The notes under the pieces: generated by a model
Told to the model about the DNA's origin: nothing
Database searches by the model: none
The model's input: the letters and a program-made list of their open reading frames with translations, nothing else
Translations under genes and position numbers: made by a program
Assembly (NCBI GenBank): GCA_965153455.1
Contig: OZ234500.1
Coordinates: 10,912,001 to 10,976,000, forward strand
Length of the DNA stretch: 64,000 bases
Direction: 5' to 3'
From: Sphagnum compactum
Taxonomy: Eukaryota > Bryophyta > Sphagnopsida > Sphagnales
Shown here: piece by piece, positions 1 to 11,739 of the stretch
Position numbering within the stretch: position 1 is the first letter of the stretch
Layout of the letters: the number at the start of each line of letters is the position of its first letter

Positions 1-149
1 GTATCCATCCAAAATCACACAATTTTTTTTTAAATTGGAAAAATAAATTGTAATATAAAACTTGCCTTCATTGAGCTTGCTTAATTGCCTACATGCAAGT
101 TACAATTTGAGCTCAGAACAATGTTAGAAAAAAACCAATATGCAACACT

Positions 150-3100
150 ACAATCTCCAAAATTATTTAACGATTCTAAGCATCCACTACTTAGCTTTGT
201 TTCCTAGTTTGCCAATCCTTAATGACAATTCCAAATGGCAAAATATTCATGGAGTAGTGATTTTTAGCAAACATCCTAACAACCAAATAAAGTTGATTTC
301 TCATTTAGTTTTTTGAACTGAGACTTTGTAAAATATAAGGTTGAGAAGAATTATTCATCCTCCACACTCCCCAATACCATCACCATAGAAATCTACACAA
401 ACTTGAAATGTTATGATAGTCATTATTGTAGCACATCACTAGAGGACAAATTAAACCACATCTTGGTCACATGATTACATGATTGCATGTCAAAGGAGGC
501 TCCAAAACCCATTTTTAATTTGTTAGCATAATGACCTTGAAAAGTGAAGTTCCCATGTCAAGTTTCTATTCATTCAATTGAGCAAGTACCTTCAAGCCCT
601 CATCACCAAACTCTTTCTCCAAACAAAATATCTTCAACAAGGCTAGATGGGTAGGGAATGTGTCTTTTACATAAGAGTTCAACCAATATAATCCTAGTAC
701 AACATTCATGAGCTCTTGGCTAACTAAACATTATTCTTTCACTTTTTCTATAACAACATACCAATCATCACAAGTACACATAACAAAAAACCTTATTGAG
801 GGGCACTTATAATGGATTTAGTGTTCTCAACCTTAGAAATTAAAAAATGGATACTAAATGTTTGTGGTTGCATTCAATCCACCAAGATGACAACAACCCA
901 TCATTGTCACAATTCACAAGATTTGTGAAACCTTTGAACTATTCAACATTGTATCGTTTCTTTAGATCACAATAAAGCGTGTAAAAAATTGTTCAACACA
1001 TCTTCATGACCCCCACAAAGTCACACATAAATATCTCATAACTTTGAGCAAACTTAATGAATTCATGCATTGTTTTTGTCATGGGCATGATGTAAGTGAG
1101 GCCCGTGACAACAAAACCTCAAGATTGGTTCTTGCAACTTATGCGAGACTTACAAATTCATTTGAAAATTTCTTTTTACATTCCAAAAAACTCTTTTCTT
1201 GAACCTATTTGTGCAATTACCATGCAAAAACAATTATGAAGTTCATCGTTCATTTTACAATCAAAGACCTGTTCCACAAGGACCTTCTTCAAATAGAGAA
1301 GGGATAGAAAAAATTCATTCAAAAGGAGTCAGTCATCCATAATCTCCTTCCTTTTCCAACTGATTACTTCTTTGTGCTTCTTTATATAACATGAGTGAAG
1401 GTTATCAGGAATTAAACCAACAACTTGCACTTGCATTAGTGAAATTTGACCTTCAATGCATTCAATTACCAATGTTCAACTTGTGAACGTATACACAACC
1501 CCACAACCCCAATATCTAAAACTAGGCATCCATTGCATATGACACTTGGTTTTCATTCCACTTGCACATTATCATGTAGAAAGGAAAGGTTTCAAGTGTG
1601 TAAAACTTTTGCACATACATTGAAACAACAAGGTCCAAATGCATAGTTAGGCAATTCCTTAACTTGTTTTGATGAATGATACATTCGAAAAAATGCACTT
1701 GTCCTCCACACTACCCAACACCATAATCATGCACAACTTGACCAACTTCAACCATTTTCAGAGACATTGATTTAGAGCCCCACTAGAACAAAGTTTTTCC
1801 CACAATCAAACGGCTAGGTTGTAGTTATGGGGAGGCAACATGGCATTCTGGCAATAATTTTGCATCGCCAATTTGAAGAAAAATGATTACTAATGAAGCA
1901 AAATAGGGTTGATGATTGGGCCATACCAAAAGTACCCCATGTCTTGGGGTGCCCAAAAAGTATTTGAATAAGCCCCATGTGTTCTTAAAATGTAACTTCA
2001 ACCTCCAGAACAAGCCAATACAAAAGGTAGATCACCCCATTTGCACTCAACAACTTTTGTGTTGGAAATCGTTATTCCAATTCAACTATCAAACCTACAA
2101 TTGTTACAAAACACTATTGTTTCACATAATCCATAGGTTCAACCCAAATCTCCATGGTTACAAGGCCCACTTCCATTGTGGTTGGGTTGGTGAAATGTAG
2201 CATATAAAATTTTCCTAAAAAATAAACTACTTAATCTAGAAGGCACGTTCCTTCCATTAACATAAGCACAATCAATCATGGACGTGTTCAACAAAATCAA
2301 TGAAAACACCAAAGTTTGAACGTGGATATTGCTTCTCATGATCACAATATAACACATATAAGTTTACCTCACAAGCTTGAGAATAGACAAAAAGTCACAT
2401 ATGAAACTCTCATGCCTTTATGCAAATTTGGATAATCCAGCTTGCACCAACTCCAACAATGGAAGGACATGACAAACTAGACCCAACAATGTCTCCATAT
2501 TGCAAAAAAGCTCATAGTTAGCATGGATAATGCTCACATTGTCTTCAATCATCTTCACAATCAATGTTTGGTACTCATTCAATGTTCTATTGGAGGGCGA
2601 AAACATGGAGATCTTTTAGGTTTGGATGTTTTTTAGGATCTTGTTACCTTTGCAGTACAAAAGTTCAACCAACTTACATATTTCCAAATGGCACTTAAGG
2701 TTGTTGACAAAATAATTATACATTGATGCAAGCAAATTTTCAATCTTGCCCATCAACCTCAAACCACTCAAAGTTTAAACGGCCAAGTTTGTGAAATGTG
2801 CCTACATTGTTCACAAATGGAATGTGTTGCTGCACTAATTGTGTGGTAACACTCATTTTGACACCTTGAAATATTGTTGATCCATTTGCTCCAAAACACA
2901 TGAGCTTGTTGACCATGTCTATTTTAAATTCCACCAAGCTTTGCACAATGATGGAGGTCAAGTTGTCAAAAATTGCCCCATCCATAATTTTTTACAAATT
3001 AAAGAATATAGGGACCCTCTTCCATTCTTCAACCACACACATATGAATAGACTACCAACTTTGGCTGTCTATCGTAATGGCTGCATCACAACTTATAACA

Positions 3101-3620
3101 AGGATTTGATTTTTTTGCATAACAACCTTTATGGCTTGTAAAACAATGTCATGCATTATTTTTGCCATAATCTAGATCTAGTGAAATTTGTCCAATGCTT
3201 GTGAAGGCAATTTTGTACCTTAAAAATTTGGAAAAGACATTGAAGTCCTCAAAATTGTTCATTGATTAACGTTGTTGCAGCAAATGGAAAATTGCAATGA
3301 TTTGTAAATATTTATTCATCTTTTCCACCTTGCCACCATTTGCAACCTAAAATGCAATAATGTCATGCCCCTTAGATCCATACAACTTGTCATTTTGCAA
3401 AATTGGTTTGAAAAAAATTTACTTCATTCTAATATATTATAGAGTCTGGCAACTTTTGACATTCTTGTAGCCAAAATCCAAGTAGCTCCATTAATTGCCA
3501 TGCTCACTTTCGATTCCAAACTTTCAAGAACCTAATGTAAAAATAAAGATTGCATAATAACTATAACCACAAAGAAATCAAATCAAACTTTTAAAAAATG
3601 GAACTTGTGCCTTCATGGTG
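150..3620 (-). pseudogene. hAT-family zinc-finger transposase-like pseudogene, near full length
   Basis: Reading the minus strand from about 3600 down to 150 gives, in family order and across several frames and stops, the core of a plant hAT-type (DUF4371-like) transposase. Visible pieces are: an RNase H-like start with 'VISCDAAITIDSQSW' and 'CVVEEWKRVPIF' (about 3150-2990); 'CFGANGSTIFQGVK' then a conserved His-rich stretch (about 2985-2745); 'KGNKILKNIQT' (about 2660-2620); 'NYELFCNMETLLGLVC' (about 2530-2460); 'NLYVLYCDHEKQY' (about 2370-2330); and the C-terminal hAT dimerisation end 'RNQLYLVVRMFAKNHYS' (about 320-250). Stops and frame changes occur throughout, so no product is expected. 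I did not find its N-terminal BED finger here, nor terminal inverted repeats or an 8-bp target duplication. The family assignment comes from remembered consensus; end coordinates are approximate. Confidence 0.72.
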
Positions 3621-5749
3621 TGCGCTTTCAAGCTCTATATATATATTGTGACTCCTATGTGATTTTTTTGTTGCAATATCCTAGTTTCTTGGCTTCTATT
3701 ACTACAATTTGTAACATCTTAAGTTCCTAAAAGAAAATCATCCTACTAACCCTACTACCACATAAAACTTAAGTCCATACAAGCGGCAATATCTCAACTT
3801 CATTACTTGCATAACTATAGGCGATGGTAAGCTGGTACAATACAAGTGAACAATGGAGGAAAACATGGAGTGGGAAAGGTTTTGACATCAAATAGACCTA
3901 GCAAGTTGGTCATGAAAACACCTCGTTTTGATCGATTATCGACGGGGTGGCTCTTATGACCCTCCAAATCTTCGAAAGGGTGGCCTTTTTTTGTGTTGCC
4001 ATAGTGCAAAAATTCACCCCAAAATAATGCTAGTTCTAATGGGTGTTATTAGTTCATTCTGGCTATGAGGAATGCCTTGTTAATCTTGTGACAAATCCAT
4101 GAAACATTCCAAGTTTGTTTAAAGGTGAGAAACTATGAGATGATTACATCAAAAAGTGCAAGCCCAAGACTTGTATGGCAATGCAAAAAAACTTGGATGA
4201 CAATTTTTTTGTTTAAATTTTTTTAAGCTTATTCAAGAAATCTCTATTAGGTGAGATATTTCTTAAACAAATTGGTAGATCTTTTAATCCTAGATGGGCA
4301 TGGTTCATTTGACTTTACTACACGAAATAAAACAAGCACATGCATTTGGCTTAAATATGGTCATTCTCCCAAGCCGTATTTCACACCATTATAGCCTTTA
4401 AATGTGTCTTATTTCAAGCCTTTCAAAATAACATTTAGAAAGAAAAGAAATAATGCAATTCAATTAGAAATAGATACATATAACTAGACAAGATTAGCTT
4501 GGTTGCTTGGGTAGACACAACCTTGGACAAAACATTGTCCTAAAAAAAATCAAATTTGAATTCAGGGTTATAGATTTTTGGCCTTTAAACCTTCGGGTAA
4601 TAAATGACAAACTACTACCTAATGAAGTGTCTACAACAACAAATAACAACATAAAAAATGAAGAAGATTACAACTTTGATGATGAAGCTAATGATAATCC
4701 TAGATGGGAAAAAAATCTACTATTGCATTTTTATTAAATATTGCAGGAACAAATGTTATAATAGATCGAGACGATTTTGAAAACCTTTATTCACATGAGC
4801 AAAGGTAGTTGGTGGAGATGCCAACCAATCCAACTGCCATTGAAGAACTTGAGCAAGGTCTTAAATGACTAATTGACTTGGAACTTGAAACATTTATAGT
4901 GCATACCCAATGTAAAATCACATAGTTAGAACCAACAGGCGAGAAACCTTGCAAAATACAAAGAAAGAGAGTGAACTTGCAAGAGAGAAAGCATTTGTGA
5001 TTGTCCAAAAAAAGAGCAAAAGAAAGAGGGGGGATTGCAAGAGAGAAATAGAGATGTCACAAGAAAGAATGCATTCATGATTGCCAAGAGAAAGAACAAA
5101 ATAAAATATGAAAAAGAGAGCGAGCCTGCAACAAAGATGAGAAAAATTTGCAAAAAAATTTGCAAAAAAAGATGTTGCAAGAGAGAAAGAAAGTGAGGTT
5201 GCTAGGGGAGAGAGACATCACTTGTAGGAGAGAGCATGTGTGTGTGAAGAGACACACACATTTCACAAAATATCAAGACACATTGAAACAACCAAACCAC
5301 AAGCTTGAAGCTTGTTGAAGAGATCATGCATCACACAAATTTGCTCAAATAAAAGTTAGGAAACAGGGTAGTTGATGAGAAGGATCTAAGGTGTGACTAT
5401 TTGGCTGTAGAGTAGACAGTCTATGCTCAAACATCAGAAATGTGTGAAAACAAAAATCAATAAAAAAAAAACCCCTTTCCTTCCAGACCTTATATCTTGC
5501 TTGTTTTTGTTTTTGTTTTTTTTTTGGGGACAAATTTAGGCATAAAAAATCAGACCCAATTCTTGTCTGATTCAGAGTAACCTAGACTGTAATCTTTAGA
5601 ACTAGAACCCGATTTTTGTTGTGGAAGAACTGGATCCCCAATCCCAAACCAAAACCCATCTAACTATTTGTTTAGAACTGGAACTGGAGGTTCTTCATAA
5701 ACGTAAAGAACAACCCCAACACTGGTACGTACGTTCACAACAACTTATA
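3621..5749. other. Gene-free AT-rich stretch with a purine-rich tract
   Basis: No coding region is recognised. Between about 4925 and 5260 the plus strand is a purine-rich tract built from imprecise 'GCAAGAGAGAAA' units; the open frames on its complement are low-complexity Phe/Leu/Ser and look like artefacts. From about 5560 to 5740 there are several 'GAACTGG'/'CCAAACC' words like those around 16.4-16.7 kb, probably repeat debris. Confidence 0.5.
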
Positions 5750-6076
5750 CAAGGGGTGTGTCACACTGTGACCTTGCCATTTACATTAAAAAAGTATCTT
5801 AAGGCAAAAGAAGAATTATGAAAAACTCAAATATTTCACCATGAAAAAAATATGATCTTGAAAAAATCCTCTAAAAGAAACCGAAATCCCTCAAGATATT
5901 ACAACTCCATAACTAATCTCAAGTTTCAACAGAAGCCAAAATATCATCTTTCAAATTTAATCCTCATATAAAAATAGACCTATTATTATTTATTACCTAG
6001 GGGCCAAAATCTCTTAAGCTACTATAACTCTATAACGAATCTAAACACAATATCCTTGCCTTGGTAGGCAAGGCCA
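5750..6076 (+). repeat. Dispersed repeat, copy 1 (inverted relative to copy 2 at 53099-53450)
   Basis: This 327-base segment is, after small indels, the reverse complement of 53099-53450. Shared blocks run the full length, from 'ACAAGGGGTGTG' through 'TTTACATTAAAAAAGTAT', the 'TATTATTATTTATTACCTAG' region and 'GAATCTAAACACAA' to a closing 'CCTTGCCTTGGTAGGCAAGG' that can fold as a short hairpin. No coding potential is visible. It behaves like a non-autonomous mobile element or a fragment of one, but I see no clear terminal inverted repeats, LTR ends or target duplication, so the class is open. Confidence 0.8.
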
Positions 6077-8752
6077 ACAAATACTTAGTTCTAGCAACAG
6101 GCCACCAAAATGGTCTGTCAGCTTAAAACCTACTTGAGTGGCATGTTATGGAACCTATTTACCAAAATATTTTTCACCAAAATATTTGTGCTAACCATAT
6201 CCTCACCTCCTGAAATTAATTTCTTCACCGCCTCTTCTTCATCTGGATCTCCCCCCAACCCACCCCACCCCACCCCACCGCCCCCCAAAACAAGCACGGC
6301 CATTGATTTACATAGAGAGTTGAGTTCTCATCCGATTCCCAGGCCACCATCATTTCACTTCCGTCTGTCTGTGCGTGTCTCTGAAGAGCATTTTCAAATC
6401 AACTCTCTGAAACAACAAAAACAAAGGAGCCAGAGATCATGTTATGAGATACTCTCGGAAACCATATAATTTAAGAGTCTAACTCTGGCCACGGCCTTGT
6501 GGTAGTTATTATTATTTCGTGAACAGAGGAAAGGAGGGGACGGATAAGACAACAACGACTATATCACAACCCCCCCCCCCTCCCCCCCCCTCTCTGCTCG
6601 CCCTCTCCCTTCCCGACATTAGCCTTGCTGAAAAAGCAAGGGCCACGGAGAACCAACAGCCACCAGCACACCACGAAGGGATGGATGATGAGTGGAAGGG
6701 AAACACTTTTTCCATCCGGTTCCAGTTCACTAACTAACCACAATGGTTAGCTCAGTTGCAGTTTTTCTTACCCATCACTTTACTAACAACCCACATGCCC
6801 TTATCTACATACTAACTAACTAACCAACTAACTAACGTGTCACAGTGACCCAGCACTCACCAGTGCTTCATCCACTGGATGCCCGTTATTATTACTCAGT
6901 TATGGATGAACCTCAACTGAGTTAATATTTGGTCCATAACCAATTCTGTAGGAAATAGGTCTCATACATAGATAAATAGGTAGAAAAATAGGTACCCGAT
7001 GTCAACTTAGTTGGATGAATGTAATTCATCCAATTAAGTCATAAAGGGTCTTTCAATGGATGAGGTACTGGTGATTGTTGGGATCACTCACTTGGCTCTG
7101 GAAAAAGGGAGGCTTGGGGGGGGGGGGGGGGTGCAGAACACACAGGTAGGAAACTAATTTTCTAAGCTTCTGATGCTCTGAAACATGTGATGCCGTTAGG
7201 GAGACCACCACTCAGTTGAAGGCCTGACATCTCTAGTGTTATTATTATCAAATTTACTGCAATGGGGGTTTGTCTGATCAATCTCCCTCCCCCTCTCTGC
7301 AAACTCTAGTAGCTACCAGAGTCAACCAAAGGAGGCTAGAAAAGAGAGAGAAATGCATACATAATGGGTATTGATGGTATGTGTGTATATTATATGCATT
7401 AAGTGTAAGTTATTTGTTTGTTACTTGAAACAGGGCTTTTAGGTACTACTAGTAGACTACCAGTTTCAGTTGATCCCCTTTTGTTTTGGTTGGATCTTTT
7501 TCCTGTGTTTAATAAGACACAAGACACACAAAAGTTCAAAGTTTGGTGTCAGAAAGTTTGGTGGTGGAGTGGAGTGGAGTGTAGTGTACTGCGTATAATT
7601 ATTATTTCTGTTTTGATGATGTTGTTTATTACAAGTGTTTGTTTTTTAATAAATTTGGTTTTCATGAGTCAAGAGGAATCCACATCACTTATTACTAATA
7701 CCTAGCTAGATTTGTATTGTTGAAGGATTTTTTTAATTGAGTTTTTTTGGCTAATTTGAGCCAGCGTTTTTTTTATTGGCAAAATTTTGCTAGTTTGTCA
7801 CCTGTAGCCAAAGGGCTTATTACAGCCCCTCCTCCAACCCTATGAAGAAAACCACTCCTTTTGTCAAGATCCTAGGGCTGTGAGTTATGGTTAGTCGATT
7901 TTCGAAGCTGCTCATTGAGTGAAACCTCCTCGTAACTCTAGGTCATTGCTCACATTTTATGAAGGTTTTTACAGAGTCATCATGCTCATTTGATGTAGCT
8001 CTCAACATTGTGGCAAAATTTCCTCTCATTTAAAAGAATTCATTGCCATTGAGCATGAAAGATCTAAGTTTATGTTATGGTCTTTTTCATGTGCTCTTCA
8101 AATTTTAGGTTTGTCTCTCTCGTTACAAAACAGACATTGGAACTTGGTTGTAAATGTTCATTTCTTGTTGAGCTTGGTCACCGGCGAGGTCAATTGCTTG
8201 TGCAAGTTTGATGTAAGTTTCAATGTGTTGGAGAAGCAATCTCTAGAACAATTTTGTGCAATTACAAAGGATTCTTGAACTTTTGTGTAAAAACATCATT
8301 TGTTATAGTAAGCATAGAAATGTTTTTAGTTTTTACATTTTGTATGATCTAGCTCTCAAGCTTATATTATTTGTTTTTTTTAATTTGAAACTTTTGTTGT
8401 ATTTGTTTTGTAAGTTTGCAATTTCTTAAGGTTTAGGGTTTTTAGCTTCTTGAGTGATCCACCATGGCACCTTTGTAGCTCCCAAGTGGTTTCAAATATA
8501 TACATTTTTTTAAGTTGTTGGGGTCCTTAGTGTAATCAACTTTGTTTCATCAAATCAAAGTGTTGTTATTGTTATTTGCAATGCATTTAGTTTCATTGCA
8601 ATCGAATTTGACTATGCTACAAAAGGCCAATGCTTATGAGTCTTCTATTCATCACAAGTTTTTGCATCCAAAGCATCACCTATGTTTAACCAAGTGGAGA
8701 AGAAAAATAAAAGGTTGATGGAATGGGAAATTAATTTGTTTTACGAGATGTT
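6077..8752. other. Gene-free stretch with homopolymer runs
   Basis: No coding region is recognised. The stretch contains C-runs at about 6240-6290 and 6570-6590, a long G-run at about 7108-7130, and several tandem 'CTAACTAACTAAC'-like words near 6810-6835. Open frames here are short and low-complexity. Genuine 5' or 3' exons of an unknown gene cannot be excluded, because many splice-like sites occur. Confidence 0.45.
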
Positions 8753-9010
8753 TGGGCAACAAAATTTTCATGGGCAGAAGCTACAGTTGGTTCTAGTGGG
8801 AAAGTGAACATGATGAGGTGTTGAGTTTGAACACCTTTTGAAAGGAAAGACAAATTCTTGGTTCCTAAGTTTGACAACCTTTAGAAGCATGTTAAAAAGC
8901 TTAAATGCAAGGTTGCAACACTTAATTGCACTATGGGGTTGTATTACATGTTTACGTCTCATCACAACATGCAAAAAATCGACAACTATTCTACAACAAG
9001 GGAAGAAACT
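8753..9010 (+). pseudogene. BED-finger N-terminal fragment of a hAT transposase-like protein
   Basis: The plus-strand frame beginning TGG at 8753 reads W-A-T-K-F-S-W-A-E-A-T-V-G-S, then a Cys region, 'KDKFLVPKFDNL', a stop, 'KHVKKLKCKVA' and 'GLYYMFTSHHNMQK'. This matches the order of the N-terminal BED-type zinc finger of the hAT family at 150-3620: aromatic residue, C-x(2)-C with the second Cys codon apparently lost, then H-x(4)-C. Three in-frame stops (two TGA, one TAG) lie where sense codons are expected, which fits C-to-T decay. It lies on the opposite strand, about 5 kb from the main hAT relic, so it is probably a separate insertion. Family assignment is from memory of the consensus. 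Confidence 0.55.
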
Positions 9011-9639
9011 TAATTGACCTCATATGTCCACATTGAAAGATTCTACATTTGTGGTGGCATACGTGTTTTCTTTATATTGAGCTCCATCTCATTCTTTCAC
9101 ATGCCATTCAAGCTCCTTTAGTTGTCAATGATAGTGACCTTGTTACAATTTCAATTGGCATTGGAATGATTTTTTTGTAAATGCTTTGAATTTTTTCTTT
9201 AACTGGATTTTGGGGGCAGTTATGGCTTGAGTTGCAATGGGTAACACCATTTTGAGGTTGGGTTCAAATCCCCTTGAAATTATTTAGGTTTAAATTTTTG
9301 TATTCAATTTTGTTTCTTTGTTTGCTTCAATGACCACATGAATTTGTCTTTATATTTTGCCCACATTTTTAATTGAAAAATTCTTGTAATATCTTTCTTT
9401 GTAATCAAAAATTGAAACACTAGTTTAAGTTAAACAAATTAATGACAATCTATATGCAACTATTTCCTAATGTTGTTTGGTTTACTTCCTGTAGTTAGTA
9501 AGAAAAAAAAACAAAGAAAAAAAGAAGGGTAATTGAAAGCATTGTTTCTACTAGAAGATGAAGAAATAGGGAGAAGGTGCATTCTTGTTAGAAGAGAAAG
9601 GAAAAGAAAAGGTGACTATTGTTGGGGGTAAGTAGGGTT

Positions 9640-9800
9640 GTTGATAAGGTAGGTAAGTGTCTAGTTTTTTGAAATTGGGGGGCAAGGTGAAGTAGAGAAA
9701 GGAAAAAAAGGAAAAACCTTAATATGGGTTCATCCCAAAATGACATACATGGTCCCTCATCCACCAACTAGTGCACTAGTGGGTGCTATAGGATAGTAGC
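9640..9800 (+). repeat. Dispersed repeat related to 30866-31130
   Basis: The segment shares, in order, 'GGTAGGTAAGTGTCTA', 'GGGTTCATCCCAAAATG', 'CTCATCCACCAACT', 'CTAGTGGGTGCT' and 'AGCCC' with 30866-31130, with gaps between blocks. This copy is poorer in C and G than the other, as expected of an older, methylated repeat. It lies just left of the LTR element. No coding capacity is visible. Confidence 0.55.
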
Positions 9801-9975
9801 CCAAAGAACCTACCAGATTGGCATTTTAGGCAATACAAGCCTTGTACCAATTCATGCCTAGTAGGGAGATGAAATAATACTAGCCTCATAATAATAGCTA
9901 GTTGCTTAGTAGGACTTTCTATGATACCAGCTTCATACCAAGGCTATAACAATTTTAATAAAAAGTATATACCTA
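9800..9975 (+). repeat. Repeat flanking the LTR element on the left
   Basis: The words 'GGCATTTTAGGCAATAC…TTGTACCAA' and 'ATACCAGCTTCATACCAAGGCTATA…ATATACC' recur with substitutions on the right side of the LTR element at about 15720-15960 ('GTACCAGCTTCTTACCAGGGCTATACC…ATATACC'). The two flanks therefore look like copies of one repeat, either duplicated before the insertion or carried by a larger composite. Confidence 0.45.
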
Positions 9976-11062
9976 TGTGATGTGGAATTAGGGCAAGGGT
10001 GGTTGTTCTTTTACTTTGTGTGAACCATTTCTACAACATTTGAGTTTTTGCTTTTGGGTTTGTCTTTCATCATTCAACAATAGGGCTAGCGGTTATACAT
10101 GCCATGAAGGTGTTATGATGGATTGAAATTTCTAAGATTTGCATGCTAGTGTTGTGTTCTATTCTTGAATTTATCAAAGTCGTTATGTTGTGTTTATCAT
10201 ATTTGGGTGGTGTGTTTTGATTTCATTGCAATGGCTTGTCACGCCTTCTTCATGTTTCTAGAGCTACTTAAATTGGAGGTGTGAAGTATCAATGCAAATG
10301 GAAAGTTCTTAAGGTGGGACTTTAGGAAGCTAAGTATTGAATTTTGGTTGTTGCAATTAGGCTATGTGGTTTTGCTTTTCGATTTTAAATAATAATTTTA
10401 TGTGAGATGAATGCTTAGGAAAATAAGACTATTGTTATTATGTTTTCTGGTACGCAAGGAGTTTAGTTTGATTGTTAGGAATTAACATGGATATGCATAT
10501 TAACAAGGCACATGTGGGAGGTGATGAAAAAATTAGGGAATCTGAAAGCTTGCCTAACGTTGTCCTTGATTTTTGAGTTTTATATACTCAAGCAAAGTAT
10601 TCGTGTGTTGTGAGGTTGAGGGAATGAGACCCATTGGTTATGGGAACTCTGAGAGAAATGTTAGTTTCCAATTATTCTTGAATTCGAGATGGTTCTTTTG
10701 TCACAACTCCCAAGGATGGTTGCAATGTTGGGAAAATTGTGAAGTTGTGAAGTAGGTATGTTCAATTTTTTTTTCAAGAATATCTAATTGGGTATGTTTG
10801 GGTATGTTAAAAGTTGGAGCTATACTTGACAAAGGGAATTTGTAAAATTGTAAGTTGAATGACAACCTATAGAAGGCAGCAATAGCTCATGAAAGAAGGC
10901 TCAGAATGATCTGATCCCAACTAAATGCCTTGAAAATAGTTTAATTCTTTGCACACAACAACATTTGTGCACTTTGAATTAGTTCTTGCATGATATGTAA
11001 ATGTGGTAAATAGATGTTAGACAATAATTGCATCTTGGTTTATTGATGTGGTGTCTTTTTCG
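9976..11062 (+). repeat. 5' LTR of a Ty3/gypsy element
   Basis: About 1.09 kb that aligns along its length with 14514-15693: both carry 'GGAATTAGGGCAAGGGTGGTTG', 'TTTTGCTTTTGGGTTTGTCTTTC', 'TTGTGTTTAT…TTTGGGTGGTGTGTTTTGATTT', 'GAGTTTTATATA', and near the end 'TTAGTTCTTGCATGATATGTAAATGTG' and 'TTGCATCTTGGTTTATTGATGTGG'. It is followed directly by a primer-binding site. The start is blurred by a small deletion relative to the 3' LTR; TG at 9976 is my best guess. Confidence 0.8.
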
Positions 11063-11064
11063 TT

Positions 11065-11080
11065 TGGTATCAGAATAGTT
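11065..11080 (+). other. Primer-binding site (initiator-Met tRNA type)
   Basis: 'TGGTATCAGAATAG' immediately follows the 5' LTR. The usual plant LTR-retrotransposon primer site complementary to initiator tRNA-Met starts TGGTATCAGAGC; the first ten bases match and the rest has drifted. The position fixes the right end of the 5' LTR to within a few bases. Confidence 0.75.
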
Positions 11081-11739
11081 GGATCTTGTGAAGATATACA
11101 TTTTGGAATCGATCTATGAAGATTATTTGTTGCAGTTATGAGTGGTAGGTTTATTGTTCTTGAATTCAATCAAAGGAATTTTGGTAGACAACCTATTTCA
11201 GGTACCCTGATATTGCATGTCAATGGGTTTGCTACATTGCAATTGTTGGGTTTGAACCTAGAGAAGCAAGACCCGACGATCTTGCTATTGGTATTGATTG
11301 TCAAGATTTTATATTTGAGCTTCTGTTGTGGCTCATGACAACTGTTAATGACTGGAGTTGGGTTTTCATCGACTCAACTTTTTAAAAGTTTTTCTACATC
11401 TTCAGATGGCCTTATTATGTTGTTTGAAAAACAAAGCTTGTTGCATGAAAACCTTGAAGTAGTACCTAGGCTTGGATATATTTGGTTACCTATTGAATCA
11501 TATGTATTTTAAGGATTTGTTAAGTTTTTAAAGCCTAAACATAGAAAGAAGTTACAAGAAGGTGATTGTATTGTCAGAGTTGAATTAGTTGGATGTGAAA
11601 CTTGTGTACTAAGTTGGAAACTCTACAAAAATAGAGATGGAATGTTAGTTTCGGCCTATGTAAGTAGATGAAGTTCATTTTAGCAACAAGATTTAGAACA
11701 ATAGGATGATGGGAGTTGTAGGTTCTGTGGTGACTACAG

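Noticed and set aside
6745-6765. 'GGTTAGCTCAGTTGCAG' as a possible tRNA D-arm
   Set aside because: No anticodon arm or T-arm follows and the surrounding sequence cannot fold as a tRNA.
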